Positions 18,076 through 26,284 of a DNA stretch of 64,000 nt are shown here, piece by piece. The notes under the pieces were generated by a model. That model saw only the letters and a list, made by a program, of their open reading frames with translations, ran no database searches and was not told the DNA's origin. Source of the stretch: UBA6398 sp963660485. GTDB taxonomy: Bacteria > Bacteroidota > Bacteroidia > Bacteroidales > Bacteroidaceae. Both the position numbers and the translations under genes were made by a program. Numbering within the stretch: the stretch's first letter is position 1; each line of letters begins with the position of its first letter. The stretch spans positions 1 through 64,000 of the forward strand of contig CAVKYH010000006.1 in NCBI GenBank assembly GCA_963660485.1, in the 5' to 3' direction.

Positions 18076-18212
18076 ATCTATTATAAACGAGCCTTGATTG
18101 CAGTCTGAAAAAATCCCGGGACATTTACGCAAAACAGCTATGTATTAAGGACATACGGCTATAATTTCTGACAACAGCAGACCTTTTCGAAAATTTCCCG
18201 GACATGCTGCAA

Positions 18213-18246
18213 CAAAAATCCCGCACAGCAAACGCTGCGCGGGACA
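18213..18246 (-). terminator. terminator after PBP1A gene
   Basis: On the minus strand, a GTCCCGCGCAGC / GCTGTGCGGGA hairpin with a TTTTTG run lies about 25 bp after the stop codon of the penicillin-binding protein gene. Confidence 0.8.
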
Positions 18247-18270
18247 GTTTAATGTATTTATAGCGTGGAA

Positions 18271-20772
18271 TTATCCCACAATATCGTCGAAATTCACCTC
18301 TCCGTTGTCGTGTTTTTTCTTTTTCTTCTTTTCACCGGCAGGTTCTCCCGCTTTGTTCTCACCGCCTTCTGTATGGTTTTCCTCAAGCAGCATGTCGCCC
18401 TCGCTGATATCGAACTCCAGGCTGTCTTTTGCCGCCTGAATGGAATCTTTGCGCGCCTTGGAACGCGGGATATAGTTGCACGAATAACAAGATGGGGAAA
18501 TCTGCTCCTTGGCTGCGCCGAATTTGCGCTGATATTTGGAGAATTGCGAATCGCCAAAGACCGATTGCATGAAATAGCCCACTATCGGGAGCGCCGTGCG
18601 GCTTCCCTGGCCGAGCGCACCCGTGCGGAAGTGAATTGAGCGGTATTCGCCGCCAACCCAAGCGCCTGCCACAAGTCCGGGAGTTACTCCCACAAACCAC
18701 GCATCGCTATGATTGTTGCTCGTTCCCGTCTTGCCGCCAAAATCAGTGGTCTTGCGATACGGTCCCACGTATCCTCCGAGCGGCATCGACGTACCTCCGG
18801 CGAGGTTCAAGCCACCTTGCAGCATCTTTTGCATGAAATAGGCCGAACGATATGGGATAGCCTGGTGGCTTTCCTCGGGTGCAGTATAAATTACCTTGCC
18901 GTGGCGGTCAACGATTTTGGTTACAAGCACCGGCTCTCTCTGACGTCCGTCGTTTGCCACCGTGGAATAAGCGTCTACAAGCTCAAGAAGATTCACGTCG
19001 CTCGCACCGAGAGAAAGCGAAGGCGTATCGTCGAGCGGCGACTTTATACCCATGGCGTGAGCAGTCTTGATTACGTTTGAAATTCCTACCTCCTGACCCA
19101 AACGCACTGCGATGCTGTTGATACTTTGTGCGAAGGCGGAAAGCAGAGGCACACTGTCGCCCGAAAAATTGCCGTTAGCATTCGTAGGAGCCCAACGCAC
19201 CATTTCGCGTTTCTTGCTGTCGTAAACATCCATTGCGAAATATTCGTCGCGGCGGCGGTCGCAAGGCGTAATGCCACGGTTCATGGCTTCGGTATATACG
19301 AAGAGTTTGAAAGTAGAACCGGGCTGGCGCATAGCCGTAACCTTGTCGTATTTCCAGGATTTGAAATCGATATCCCCAACCCAGGCTTTCACGTGTCCGT
19401 TGTCAGGTTCCATCGCAACCAAACCCGCATGCATGAATTTCACCATGTAGCGAATGGAGTCCATTGTGGACATTTCCTGCTCCTTTTCTCCGTCGTAGTC
19501 GAAAAGTTTTACGGTATGTTTCTGATTCAGATAGTAAGTAATCGAATCGGAATTGGCGCCGTATTTCTGTTCAAGCTCCTTGTATTGCGCGGTACGCTTT
19601 GCGAGATTTTCAATAAAGCCGGGAATCACATTATGGTTCTCATCTCGCCACGGATCGTCGTTACCCCAGTGGTTTCTGAAGTTTCTCTGTACGTTTTTCA
19701 TCTGCTTCACGAGGGCTTTCTCGGCATATTCCTGCATTTTCATATTGAGTGTGGAATATATCTTCAGTCCTGCGCTGTACAGGTCGATACCATTGTCTTT
19801 GCACCACTGTTTCAGTTCGTCGGCCACGGCTTCGCGGAAATACAATGCCTTGCCGTCGTAGGCTGTTTCCACTTTGAAATTCAATTCTATGGGCGTTTGT
19901 TTAAGCGAGTCGCACTCCTCTGCGCTCAGGTGTCCGAGCTTGTGCATATTGTCGAGCACCACGTTGCGGCGTTTCAGGCTGTTTTTCGGATTAAGTCGCG
20001 GATTGTAGTAACTCGTGGCCTTGAGCAGCCCCACAAGTACCGCCGACTGTGTGGCAGACAGGGCGCGGGGCGTAGTGTTGAAGTAAGTTTTTGCAGCAGT
20101 CTTGATGCCGTAGGCATTTGAACCGAAATCCACGGTATTGGCATACATTGTGAGGATTTCTTCCTTGTCGTAAAACATTTCGAGCTCCACGGCAAGCACC
20201 CACTCCTTGCTTTTCATTATCAATATCTTCAGTCCCGGAACATAGCCGAGCAGACCTGTGGAATATTGTGTGCGCACACGGAACATGTTTTTCACCAATT
20301 GCTGCGTAATGGTCGATGCTCCGCGCGCGTGCCCGTGGAGCATGTCTTTTGCAGCGGCGAAAATGCCGGTAAAGTCTATGCCGTGGTGATGATAGAAACG
20401 CTCGTCCTCGGTGTCTATCAAGGCTTTGAAAAACACGGGGGATATCTCGGAATATTTCACCGGGGTGCGGTTTTCGTTGAAATACTTGCCTATCAGCTGT
20501 CCGTCCTCGCTATAAAGTTCCGAAGCCTCGGAGGTTTCGGGATTCATGATGCTGTGTATCGTGGGAGACTTGCCGAACAGCCAAAGGAAGTTCAGGTTTA
20601 CCGCAGTGAAGTATATAATCACAAAGGCAAAGAACGAGAGTATTCCTGCAATGGTCTTGTACCACCAGGGGCGGCCTTTGAACTGGCCTTTATACCAGTG
20701 TCCGAATTGTTTGAACTTCGTTTTCAGGAATAAAAGCAGCGATTTAATTTTGCTGTCCTTTTTTTTGTTCAT
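18271..20772 (-). CDS. class A penicillin-binding protein (PBP1A type)
   Basis: A bifunctional peptidoglycan synthase of 833 residues that polymerises glycan strands from lipid II and cross-links their peptides, in the inner membrane facing the periplasm. One transmembrane helix lies at about 40-62. The GT51 domain has the catalytic glutamate E122 in TEDERFYHHHGID and ARGASTITQQLVKN. The transpeptidase has S486-T-F-K489, then SINS and KTGTSNN. A basic, low-complexity tail (KKKKKKHDNGE) closes the protein. The gene looks monocistronic, bounded by arrays on both sides. Confidence 0.95.
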   Translation of the reverse strand: MNKKKDSKIKSLLLFLKTKFKQFGHWYKGQFKGRPWWYKTIAGILSFFAFVIIYFTAVNLNFLWLFGKSPTIHSIMNPETSEASELYSEDGQLIGKYFNENRTPVKYSEISPVFFKALIDTEDERFYHHHGIDFTGIFAAAKDMLHGHARGASTITQQLVKNMFRVRTQYSTGLLGYVPGLKILIMKSKEWVLAVELEMFYDKEEILTMYANTVDFGSNAYGIKTAAKTYFNTTPRALSATQSAVLVGLLKATSYYNPRLNPKNSLKRRNVVLDNMHKLGHLSAEECDSLKQTPIELNFKVETAYDGKALYFREAVADELKQWCKDNGIDLYSAGLKIYSTLNMKMQEYAEKALVKQMKNVQRNFRNHWGNDDPWRDENHNVIPGFIENLAKRTAQYKELEQKYGANSDSITYYLNQKHTVKLFDYDGEKEQEMSTMDSIRYMVKFMHAGLVAMEPDNGHVKAWVGDIDFKSWKYDKVTAMRQPGSTFKLFVYTEAMNRGITPCDRRRDEYFAMDVYDSKKREMVRWAPTNANGNFSGDSVPLLSAFAQSINSIAVRLGQEVGISNVIKTAHAMGIKSPLDDTPSLSLGASDVNLLELVDAYSTVANDGRQREPVLVTKIVDRHGKVIYTAPEESHQAIPYRSAYFMQKMLQGGLNLAGGTSMPLGGYVGPYRKTTDFGGKTGTSNNHSDAWFVGVTPGLVAGAWVGGEYRSIHFRTGALGQGSRTALPIVGYFMQSVFGDSQFSKYQRKFGAAKEQISPSCYSCNYIPRSKARKDSIQAAKDSLEFDISEGDMLLEENHTEGGENKAGEPAGEKKKKKKHDNGEVNFDDIVG

Positions 20773-20880
20773 TTTCTTCTATATTATGCTATGACATAGC
20801 TGTACATCATTCTGCAAAAGTAGTAATTAAATGTGAGTTCTGCTAAGTAGTTCCAATTGTTTTTGACATGGTTTGAACTG

Positions 20881-20985
20881 CATGCGCATCTCGTAAAAAC
20901 TCCGGGCCACCAAATTTAAATTCCGACGCATCTAATTTAAATTCCGACGCATCTCGTAAAAACGAAATGCCTTGTAATTTTCTTC
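20881..20985. repeat. 21-bp modular array 9 (five units)
   Basis: Five units in exact register over 105 bp: a D-like cap CATGCGCATCT (20881), A (20902), B (20923), B with spacer CGTAAAAACG (20944) and a D'-like AAATGCCTTGT (20965). It lies between the PBP start and the miaA stop, both on the minus strand. Confidence 0.9.
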
Positions 20986-21040
20986 ATTTGTATATATCAA
21001 ATACACAACAACTTACAAACTCTGCAAAAACTGCGCTTGT

Positions 21041-21985
21041 TCAGCGATTTTGGCAGGTTTGGCTTACTATGAAATCTCGGATTGCGTCAACATCGTCGGG
21101 GCAGAACCACGTGATGTCCTCATCGCGTTTATACCACGTCAGTTGTTTTTTGGCATAAACGCGGGTATTTTTCTTCATTCTCTCAACAGCTTGCGTCAGG
21201 GTGAACTCCCCGTCGAAATATTTGAACATCTCGTTGTAGCCAACCGTGTTGAGAGCCGTAAGATGTCGCATGGGGTAAAGCCGGCGAGCCTCTTCGAGCA
21301 GCCCGTTCTCCATCATTTTGTCTACACGTCTGTTGATGCGTTCAAACAAATCGGGGCGCGGCATGTTCAAACCTATCTTTATGGTGCGGAAAGGGCGTAC
21401 CTTCACGTTTCTAACGCGAAACGATGTGTAGGTCTTGCCTGTGGCGTGGCATATTTCAAGGGCATGAACCACGCGGCGCGGATTCTTCAAATCCACAATG
21501 GCATGGTATTCCGGATCAAGGCTCCGCAGTTCTTCGCCCAACGCCTGCAAGCCTTCCGCCTCCAAACGCCGGCGCATCTCTGTGCGTATGTCATCGGGAA
21601 TCGTGGGTATATCGTCGATACCTTTCACCACGGCATCGACATACATCATGCTTCCGCCCGAAAGTATAACGTTGTCGTGGGTTGCGTGGAGCATCTCGAT
21701 GAGTCGCAAAGCATCGGCCTCGTAACGCGCCGCGCTGTAATAGTCGTGAATCGAGAGGTTGCCCACAAAATAAAAGTCGGCCTGTGAAAGTTCCCGCTCG
21801 TCGGGACGCGCCGTGCCTATCTGCATTTCGCGATAAACCTGGCGCGAGTCGGCATTCACGATTGGCGCGCGAAATATCTGCGCCAACCGTATGCACAAGG
21901 CGGTTTTACCTACCGCCGTAGGGCCTGTAATTACTATCAGATTGCCCAACGGGGAATCAATATCGCGAATCGTCGTCAGCACCAA
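21041..21985 (-). CDS. miaA: tRNA dimethylallyltransferase
   Basis: Transfers the dimethylallyl group to N6 of A37 in tRNAs that read codons starting with U. At 314 residues it is of normal length. The P-loop GPTAVGKT is at 21-28, followed by NADSRQVYREMQIGT, the tRNA-binding and catalytic region, and SGGSMMYVDAVVKG. Its start codon overlaps the 3' end of the upstream pRiA4b-like gene by about 29 bp, so the two are translationally linked. It closes the lpxD-lpxCfabZ-lpxA unit. Confidence 0.95.
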   Translation of the reverse strand: MVLTTIRDIDSPLGNLIVITGPTAVGKTALCIRLAQIFRAPIVNADSRQVYREMQIGTARPDERELSQADFYFVGNLSIHDYYSAARYEADALRLIEMLHATHDNVILSGGSMMYVDAVVKGIDDIPTIPDDIRTEMRRRLEAEGLQALGEELRSLDPEYHAIVDLKNPRRVVHALEICHATGKTYTSFRVRNVKVRPFRTIKIGLNMPRPDLFERINRRVDKMMENGLLEEARRLYPMRHLTALNTVGYNEMFKYFDGEFTLTQAVERMKKNTRVYAKKQLTWYKRDEDITWFCPDDVDAIRDFIVSQTCQNR

Positions 21986-22532
21986 AAGGTGTGTCGCTTA
22001 TATCAAGCCCCTCGTTGCCCAGTTCCTCGTCGTCAAATCCCTCGGAACCGTAGAAATCCTCTCCGGTAAAGTTCTCGTCGCCCGCCTGAGCCTTCTTGCC
22101 CTTCTTGGGTGCGGGCTCCTCAATGAGTATCTCCTGCGGCGCATCGCCGATGCTGCGTGTGATTTCGGCAGCATCAAGGTTCTTGCCCGGAATCATCTCT
22201 TTCAGTTCGATATAGAACGCACGGTTGTTAAACGTGTCGAAGATGAATTTCAAGCGCATAGGCACATCGTCCAACAAACTGCGCAAAGAGGTTTTCTCCA
22301 TCGTGTACACATCCTCATCATAAGAGGAAAAGCCCATGTCTTCACGCGTTATCTCGCAAACTTTCTCCCACTCGTCGTCGGTGATATAGAAACTCGTCAT
22401 CTGGTCGTCGGAGTATTTGCACGTACCAAGTATTGCCTGGCAAAAATCGAGGAATGTGGCATCGGCATCAATGCGTATCTCACGAAAAAACTCGTCAACC
22501 TCGTCGCTTACAATGGTGAATCTGAAAATCAT
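21957..22532 (-). CDS. pRiA4b ORF-3-like (IS1096-type) family protein
   Basis: A 191-residue acidic protein. The first 125 residues resemble the plasmid pRiA4b ORF-3-like family (FRFTIVSDEVDEFFREIRID, then DDEWEKVCEITRED), found in stand-alone housekeeping contexts as well as near mobile elements; the molecular role is unknown. The C-terminal third is low complexity (PAPKKGKKAQAGDENFTG). No inverted repeats or transposase accompany it, so it does not look mobile here. It lies between lpxA (30 bp) and miaA (overlapping). Confidence 0.7.
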   Translation of the reverse strand: MIFRFTIVSDEVDEFFREIRIDADATFLDFCQAILGTCKYSDDQMTSFYITDDEWEKVCEITREDMGFSSYDEDVYTMEKTSLRSLLDDVPMRLKFIFDTFNNRAFYIELKEMIPGKNLDAAEITRSIGDAPQEILIEEPAPKKGKKAQAGDENFTGEDFYGSEGFDDEELGNEGLDISDTPFGADDDSRY

Positions 22533-22562
22533 GTCAAATATGCTTGCGCCCTCCTTGCGGCA

Positions 22563-23336
22563 TTATTTAATGATACCGCGCTTGGCGGTCTCCACAAAGT
22601 TTATGATATAGACAATCTCCTTTGTCATCGGAAGTTTGTTCTTTATCTCCTCAATGCTCTCGTTGCGCAGTTTTCCGCTCTGGTAGAGCAGACGATACGC
22701 CTCGTGAATGTTTTCGATAGTCTCGTTTGTAAATCCGCGGCGGCGCAGTCCCACTACATTCAGTCCCTGATATGCGGCAGGCTCGCGGGCTACCATTATA
22801 TACGGCGGGATATCCTGGCTGAAGCGCGTGCCCCCGCCAATCATAACATATCCGCCCACGTGGCAAAACTGGTGTATCAAAACATTCGCGCTTATAACAG
22901 CATAATCATCTATTATCACTTCTCCTGCGATTTTGGTGGAGTTTCCGATGATACAGCCACTGCCCAAAGTTACATCGTGAGCCACATGCACTCCCTCCAT
23001 AAGCAGATTGTCAGACCCGACAATGGTCCGTCCCTTTGAAGCTGTGCCTCTGTTTATTGTAACATTCTCGCGGATTTTATTGTTGTCGCCCACAATTGCC
23101 GTGGTCTCCTCTCCGCGAAATTTCAAATCCTGCGGAACGGCGCTGATAACGGCTCCCGGGAAAATTGTATTGCCGTTTCCGATGCGCGCACCGCTCAACA
23201 CGGTAACACTGTTCATCAGAATATTGTTGTCGCCTATTTCCACATTTTTGTCAATGTAACAAAATGCTCCGATCTCGCAATTCTTTCCGATTTTAGCCTC
23301 GGGATCGATAAAAGCCAAGGGACTTATTTTACTCAT
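22563..23336 (-). CDS. lpxA: UDP-N-acetylglucosamine acyltransferase
   Basis: First enzyme of lipid A synthesis; it moves an (R)-3-hydroxyacyl chain from ACP to the 3-OH of UDP-GlcNAc. At 257 residues with repeated hexapeptides (IGDNNI, IGNGNT, LGSGCI) it forms a left-handed beta-helix. The catalytic histidine is H120 in GVHVAHD. The start follows lpxC-fabZ by 21 bp on the same strand. Confidence 0.96.
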   Translation of the reverse strand: MSKISPLAFIDPEAKIGKNCEIGAFCYIDKNVEIGDNNILMNSVTVLSGARIGNGNTIFPGAVISAVPQDLKFRGEETTAIVGDNNKIRENVTINRGTASKGRTIVGSDNLLMEGVHVAHDVTLGSGCIIGNSTKIAGEVIIDDYAVISANVLIHQFCHVGGYVMIGGGTRFSQDIPPYIMVAREPAAYQGLNVVGLRRRGFTNETIENIHEAYRLLYQSGKLRNESIEEIKNKLPMTKEIVYIINFVETAKRGIIK

Positions 23337-23357
23337 TATGGCTGGGATTTGGGATTA

Positions 23358-24743
23358 TCACTTATTCTTTACGATTTGCGCGGTGAAAGTTGCTTCGCAG
23401 ACTATTTGTTCGCCGACAAACACGAAACCTTTCATCGATGAAACTCCATGGCGCACGGGCGCGAGCAGACGTACGTTGAATATCAGCGTATCTCCCGGCA
23501 CTACCTTGCGGCGGAATTTCACATCGTCGATTTTCATGAAATACGTGCTCCAACGTTCGGGCTCGTCCACGGTACTAAGTACGAGCAAACCGCCGGCCTG
23601 TGCCATTGCTTCCACTTGCAAAACGCCCGGCATCACGGGTTCCTGCGGAAAATGTCCGGTGAAGAACGGCTCGTTTGAGGTTACGTTTTTAACGGCTACG
23701 ATCTGGTTTGAACCCATAGCGATTACTTTGTCAACAAGCTGCATGGGATAACGATGGGGAAGCAGTTGTCGTATGCGGTTAACGTCCATAATCGGTTCTT
23801 CGTTGGGATCGTATGTAGGCGCTTGTACTTCGTGTGCGCGTATCTCGCGTCGCAATTCACGAGCAAACTTGTTGTTGATAGTATGTCCGGGGCGTGTAGC
23901 AATTATTCTGCCTTTTATCGGACGTCCTACAAGGGCCATGTCGCCAACTATGTCAAGAAGTTTATGGCGTGCGGGCTCGTTTGCCCATTTCAGGGGGCGG
24001 TGTGAAATAAATCCGAGCTTTGTAGCATCGCGGCGCGGCAGTTTCATATCATCGGCTATCTGGTCAAGGCGTTCCTGGCTCAGTTCCTGTTCGTAAATAA
24101 CTATGGCATTGTCGAGATCGCCTCCCTTTATCAATCCGGCTTTAAGCAGCGGCTCCACTTCGCGCATGAATACAAACGTGCGTGCAGAGGATACTTCCTT
24201 AGTGAAGTCGGAGAGGCTGTTAAGGGTAGCAAACTGGCTCGAAAACCACTTGGATTCGTAGGAAATCATTGCCGTTATGCTGAATTCTTCATCGGGCAGG
24301 ATTATAACCGAAGAGCCTGTTTCCTTGTCGTAGACTTCTATTTTTTTCTTTATGATGTAGTAATCTTTGGGGGCAGCCTGTTCTTTAATTCCCACGCGCA
24401 ATATATTTTCCACGAAAGGCTCCGAAGAACCGTCGAGAATGGGGAATTCCGGGCCGTTCACCTGCATGAGGCAGTTGTCGATGCCCAGGGCGTAAAGCGC
24501 AGCCATGGCGTGTTCGATTGTAGAGCAGCGGGCGTCGCCTTTTGCTACCACGGTGCCGCGCGTTGTCTCCACCACGTTTTCGGCTATTGCGTTGATTATC
24601 GGTTCACCTTCGAGATCTATTCTCTGTATCTTGTAGCCGGTATTTTCTGCTGCGGGATTGAAAGTTACGGTAAGGTTCAAACCTGTATGCAGTCCCTTTC
24701 CGTAGAGAGAGAAGCTGCCGTTCAGTGTTGTTTGTTTGAGCAT
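23358..24743 (-). CDS. lpxC-fabZ: LpxC-FabZ fusion: UDP-3-O-acyl-GlcNAc deacetylase / hydroxyacyl-ACP dehydratase
   Basis: A 461-residue bifunctional protein. The N-terminal LpxC part (about 1-305) is the zinc deacetylase committing flux to lipid A, with zinc ligand H79 in STIEHAM and the second metal/catalytic group in EPARHKLLDIVGDMAL. The C-terminal FabZ part (about 318-461) dehydrates 3-hydroxyacyl-ACP; catalytic residues lie in HRYPMQLVD and FTGHFPQEPVMPGVLQ-EAMAQ. This fusion is characteristic of Bacteroidota and puts two enzymes that compete for the hydroxyacyl-ACP pool in one polypeptide. It is 5 bp from lpxD. Confidence 0.96.
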   Translation of the reverse strand: MLKQTTLNGSFSLYGKGLHTGLNLTVTFNPAAENTGYKIQRIDLEGEPIINAIAENVVETTRGTVVAKGDARCSTIEHAMAALYALGIDNCLMQVNGPEFPILDGSSEPFVENILRVGIKEQAAPKDYYIIKKKIEVYDKETGSSVIILPDEEFSITAMISYESKWFSSQFATLNSLSDFTKEVSSARTFVFMREVEPLLKAGLIKGGDLDNAIVIYEQELSQERLDQIADDMKLPRRDATKLGFISHRPLKWANEPARHKLLDIVGDMALVGRPIKGRIIATRPGHTINNKFARELRREIRAHEVQAPTYDPNEEPIMDVNRIRQLLPHRYPMQLVDKVIAMGSNQIVAVKNVTSNEPFFTGHFPQEPVMPGVLQVEAMAQAGGLLVLSTVDEPERWSTYFMKIDDVKFRRKVVPGDTLIFNVRLLAPVRHGVSSMKGFVFVGEQIVCEATFTAQIVKNK

Positions 24744-24748
24744 GATAT

Positions 24749-25795
24749 TTATTTTTCTTTATTGTCGTTATTGAGTTTGTCCATTTGTTTTTGCAGATCA
24801 TTGACCTGCTTGTAAATTTCGGGGAGATTGCGGAACACAGCCGAGGCTTTGGCAAAACGCCTTGCGTCGATAGCGGGCGAGCCGAGCACAGTCTGTCCTT
24901 CCTTGAGTATTGTGCCGGCAATGCCTGCCTGTGCGCCCGAATGGGTATGGGACGCAATTTTCGCGTGTCCGGTTATACCCACTTGTCCGCCAAACATGCA
25001 CCATTCGCCTATCTTTGTAGAACCGGCCACTCCCACTTGCGCCGACATCACGGTGTTTGCGCCAATTATGTCGTTGTGGGCAATTTGTACAAGGTTGTCG
25101 AGTTTCACGCCGTTGCCTATCTTGGTTGTTCCCATCATGGAGCGGTCCACGCAGGTGTTTGCTCCTATTTCCACGTTGTCGCCTATTTCCACGTTGCCTA
25201 TCTGCGGAATTTTTTCGTAACCGTCGGGAGTCGGTGCAAAACCGAATCCGTCGGCACCTATCACGCAGCCGGAATGGAGAATGACGTTTGCGCCTATTTT
25301 GCAGCCGTGATAAATCGAGACGTTGGGATAGATGATGCAGCCTTCGCCTATCGTGCTGCCTTCTTCAACGGTTACGTTGGCATATATCTGCGTTCCGTCG
25401 CCCACTGTTACCCCGTCGCCGATGTAGGCAAGCGGAGCGATGTAGACGTCCTTGCCTATCTTTGCGGTTTCGCTCACGTATGCGCGGTCGCTCACGCCTT
25501 TGCGTTTGGGTTTGCTCTGCTCATAGAGATTCAGGAGCCTTGCCACGGCCTCGCGCGGGTCTTTCACGCGAACGAGGGTTGCCTTGGGCGTTTGCGCTGG
25601 TTTGAAATCCTCCGGCACAAGCACGATGCTGGCATCGGTTTCATACACAAAATTTTCAAACTCTTTGGCGTAAAAAAATGTAAGTGCGCCACTTTGGGCT
25701 GTTTCTATGTTGGAAAACGTGCTTACTGCGGCATTCTCGTTTCCCTCAACCTTTCCGCCGAGATAGGCGGCTATCTGTTGGGCTGTAAATTCCAT
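24749..25795 (-). CDS. lpxD: UDP-3-O-acylglucosamine N-acyltransferase
   Basis: Third lipid A enzyme; adds the N-linked 3-hydroxyacyl chain. The protein has an N-terminal uridine-binding domain (to about 95) and a left-handed beta-helix of hexapeptide repeats (IGDGVTVGDGT). The catalytic histidine is in VQIAHNDIIG (about residue 240). The C-terminus has a short coiled helix (QVNDLQKQMDKLN). ATG 25795 (MEFTAQQIAAYLGG) matches the usual start; an upstream ATG at 25816 would add seven residues. First gene of the lipid A unit. Confidence 0.95.
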   Translation of the reverse strand: MEFTAQQIAAYLGGKVEGNENAAVSTFSNIETAQSGALTFFYAKEFENFVYETDASIVLVPEDFKPAQTPKATLVRVKDPREAVARLLNLYEQSKPKRKGVSDRAYVSETAKIGKDVYIAPLAYIGDGVTVGDGTQIYANVTVEEGSTIGEGCIIYPNVSIYHGCKIGANVILHSGCVIGADGFGFAPTPDGYEKIPQIGNVEIGDNVEIGANTCVDRSMMGTTKIGNGVKLDNLVQIAHNDIIGANTVMSAQVGVAGSTKIGEWCMFGGQVGITGHAKIASHTHSGAQAGIAGTILKEGQTVLGSPAIDARRFAKASAVFRNLPEIYKQVNDLQKQMDKLNNDNKEK

Positions 25796-25863
25796 TCTGT
25801 TATAAGATTTCCCCATATTTGTCCCCTACTGTCAAAGCAAGGGTATAATACGTATCATTATTG

Positions 25864-25894
25864 CAAAAATACAAAGCAAAAACCATATAACCCA
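25864..25894 (-). promoter_or_regulatory. possible promoter for lpxD unit
   Basis: TATTTTTG on the minus strand (25864-25871), a TAnnTTTG match, with an imperfect -33 (TTGG) about 19 bp upstream. It sits about 70 bp ahead of lpxD. Confidence 0.35.
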
Positions 25895-26050
25895 ATGTTG
25901 ACACGGTTTTTTAGGGGCGTCTTGAATTTTATGACTTAGTTTTTAGGAAAAAACGTGCCAGGACACGTGTAGGAAAGATTGATGCGCGCAGATTTTCTCC
26001 CTATTCTCCAACTACGAAAATTGGCTCTCGAAAAGCCCGTTTTCTACCCC

Positions 26051-26143
26051 GAAAAAACTACACGGCATCTCGTAAAAACTCCAAGGCATCTAATTTAAAT
26101 TCCGACGCATCTAATTTAAATTAGGTCAGACCTCGTTTTGGGG
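26051..26143. repeat. 21-bp modular array 10 (D-C-B-E)
   Basis: Units D (26060-26080), C (26081-26101), B (26102-26122) and E (26123-26143). It sits in the gap of about 490 bp between the lpxD start and the mutL stop. The remaining part of the gap shows only the lpxD promoter candidate and the mutL terminator. Confidence 0.9.
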
Positions 26144-26216
26144 GTATTTCCTGTTATTTTTCCTCCGTATGTTTCAAGGTGAAAATCAACGGATTCCTGC
26201 CAAAAGGAAAAGACAC

Positions 26217-26246
26217 AAAAAAGCCGCGCAAACATTGGGGCGCGGC
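26217..26246 (-). terminator. terminator after mutL
   Basis: On the minus strand GCCGCGCC-loop-GCGCGGC followed by TTTTTTG, about 40 bp beyond the mutL stop codon. Confidence 0.85.
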
Positions 26247-26284
26247 AGTAGGGGCATTGCTGTTTTCCGAAACCTTATGTGGTG

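Noticed and set aside
21957..22532. The pRiA4b/IS1096-like gene as a mobile element
   Set aside because: It overlaps miaA within a housekeeping unit and has no transposase, terminal repeats or target duplication nearby.
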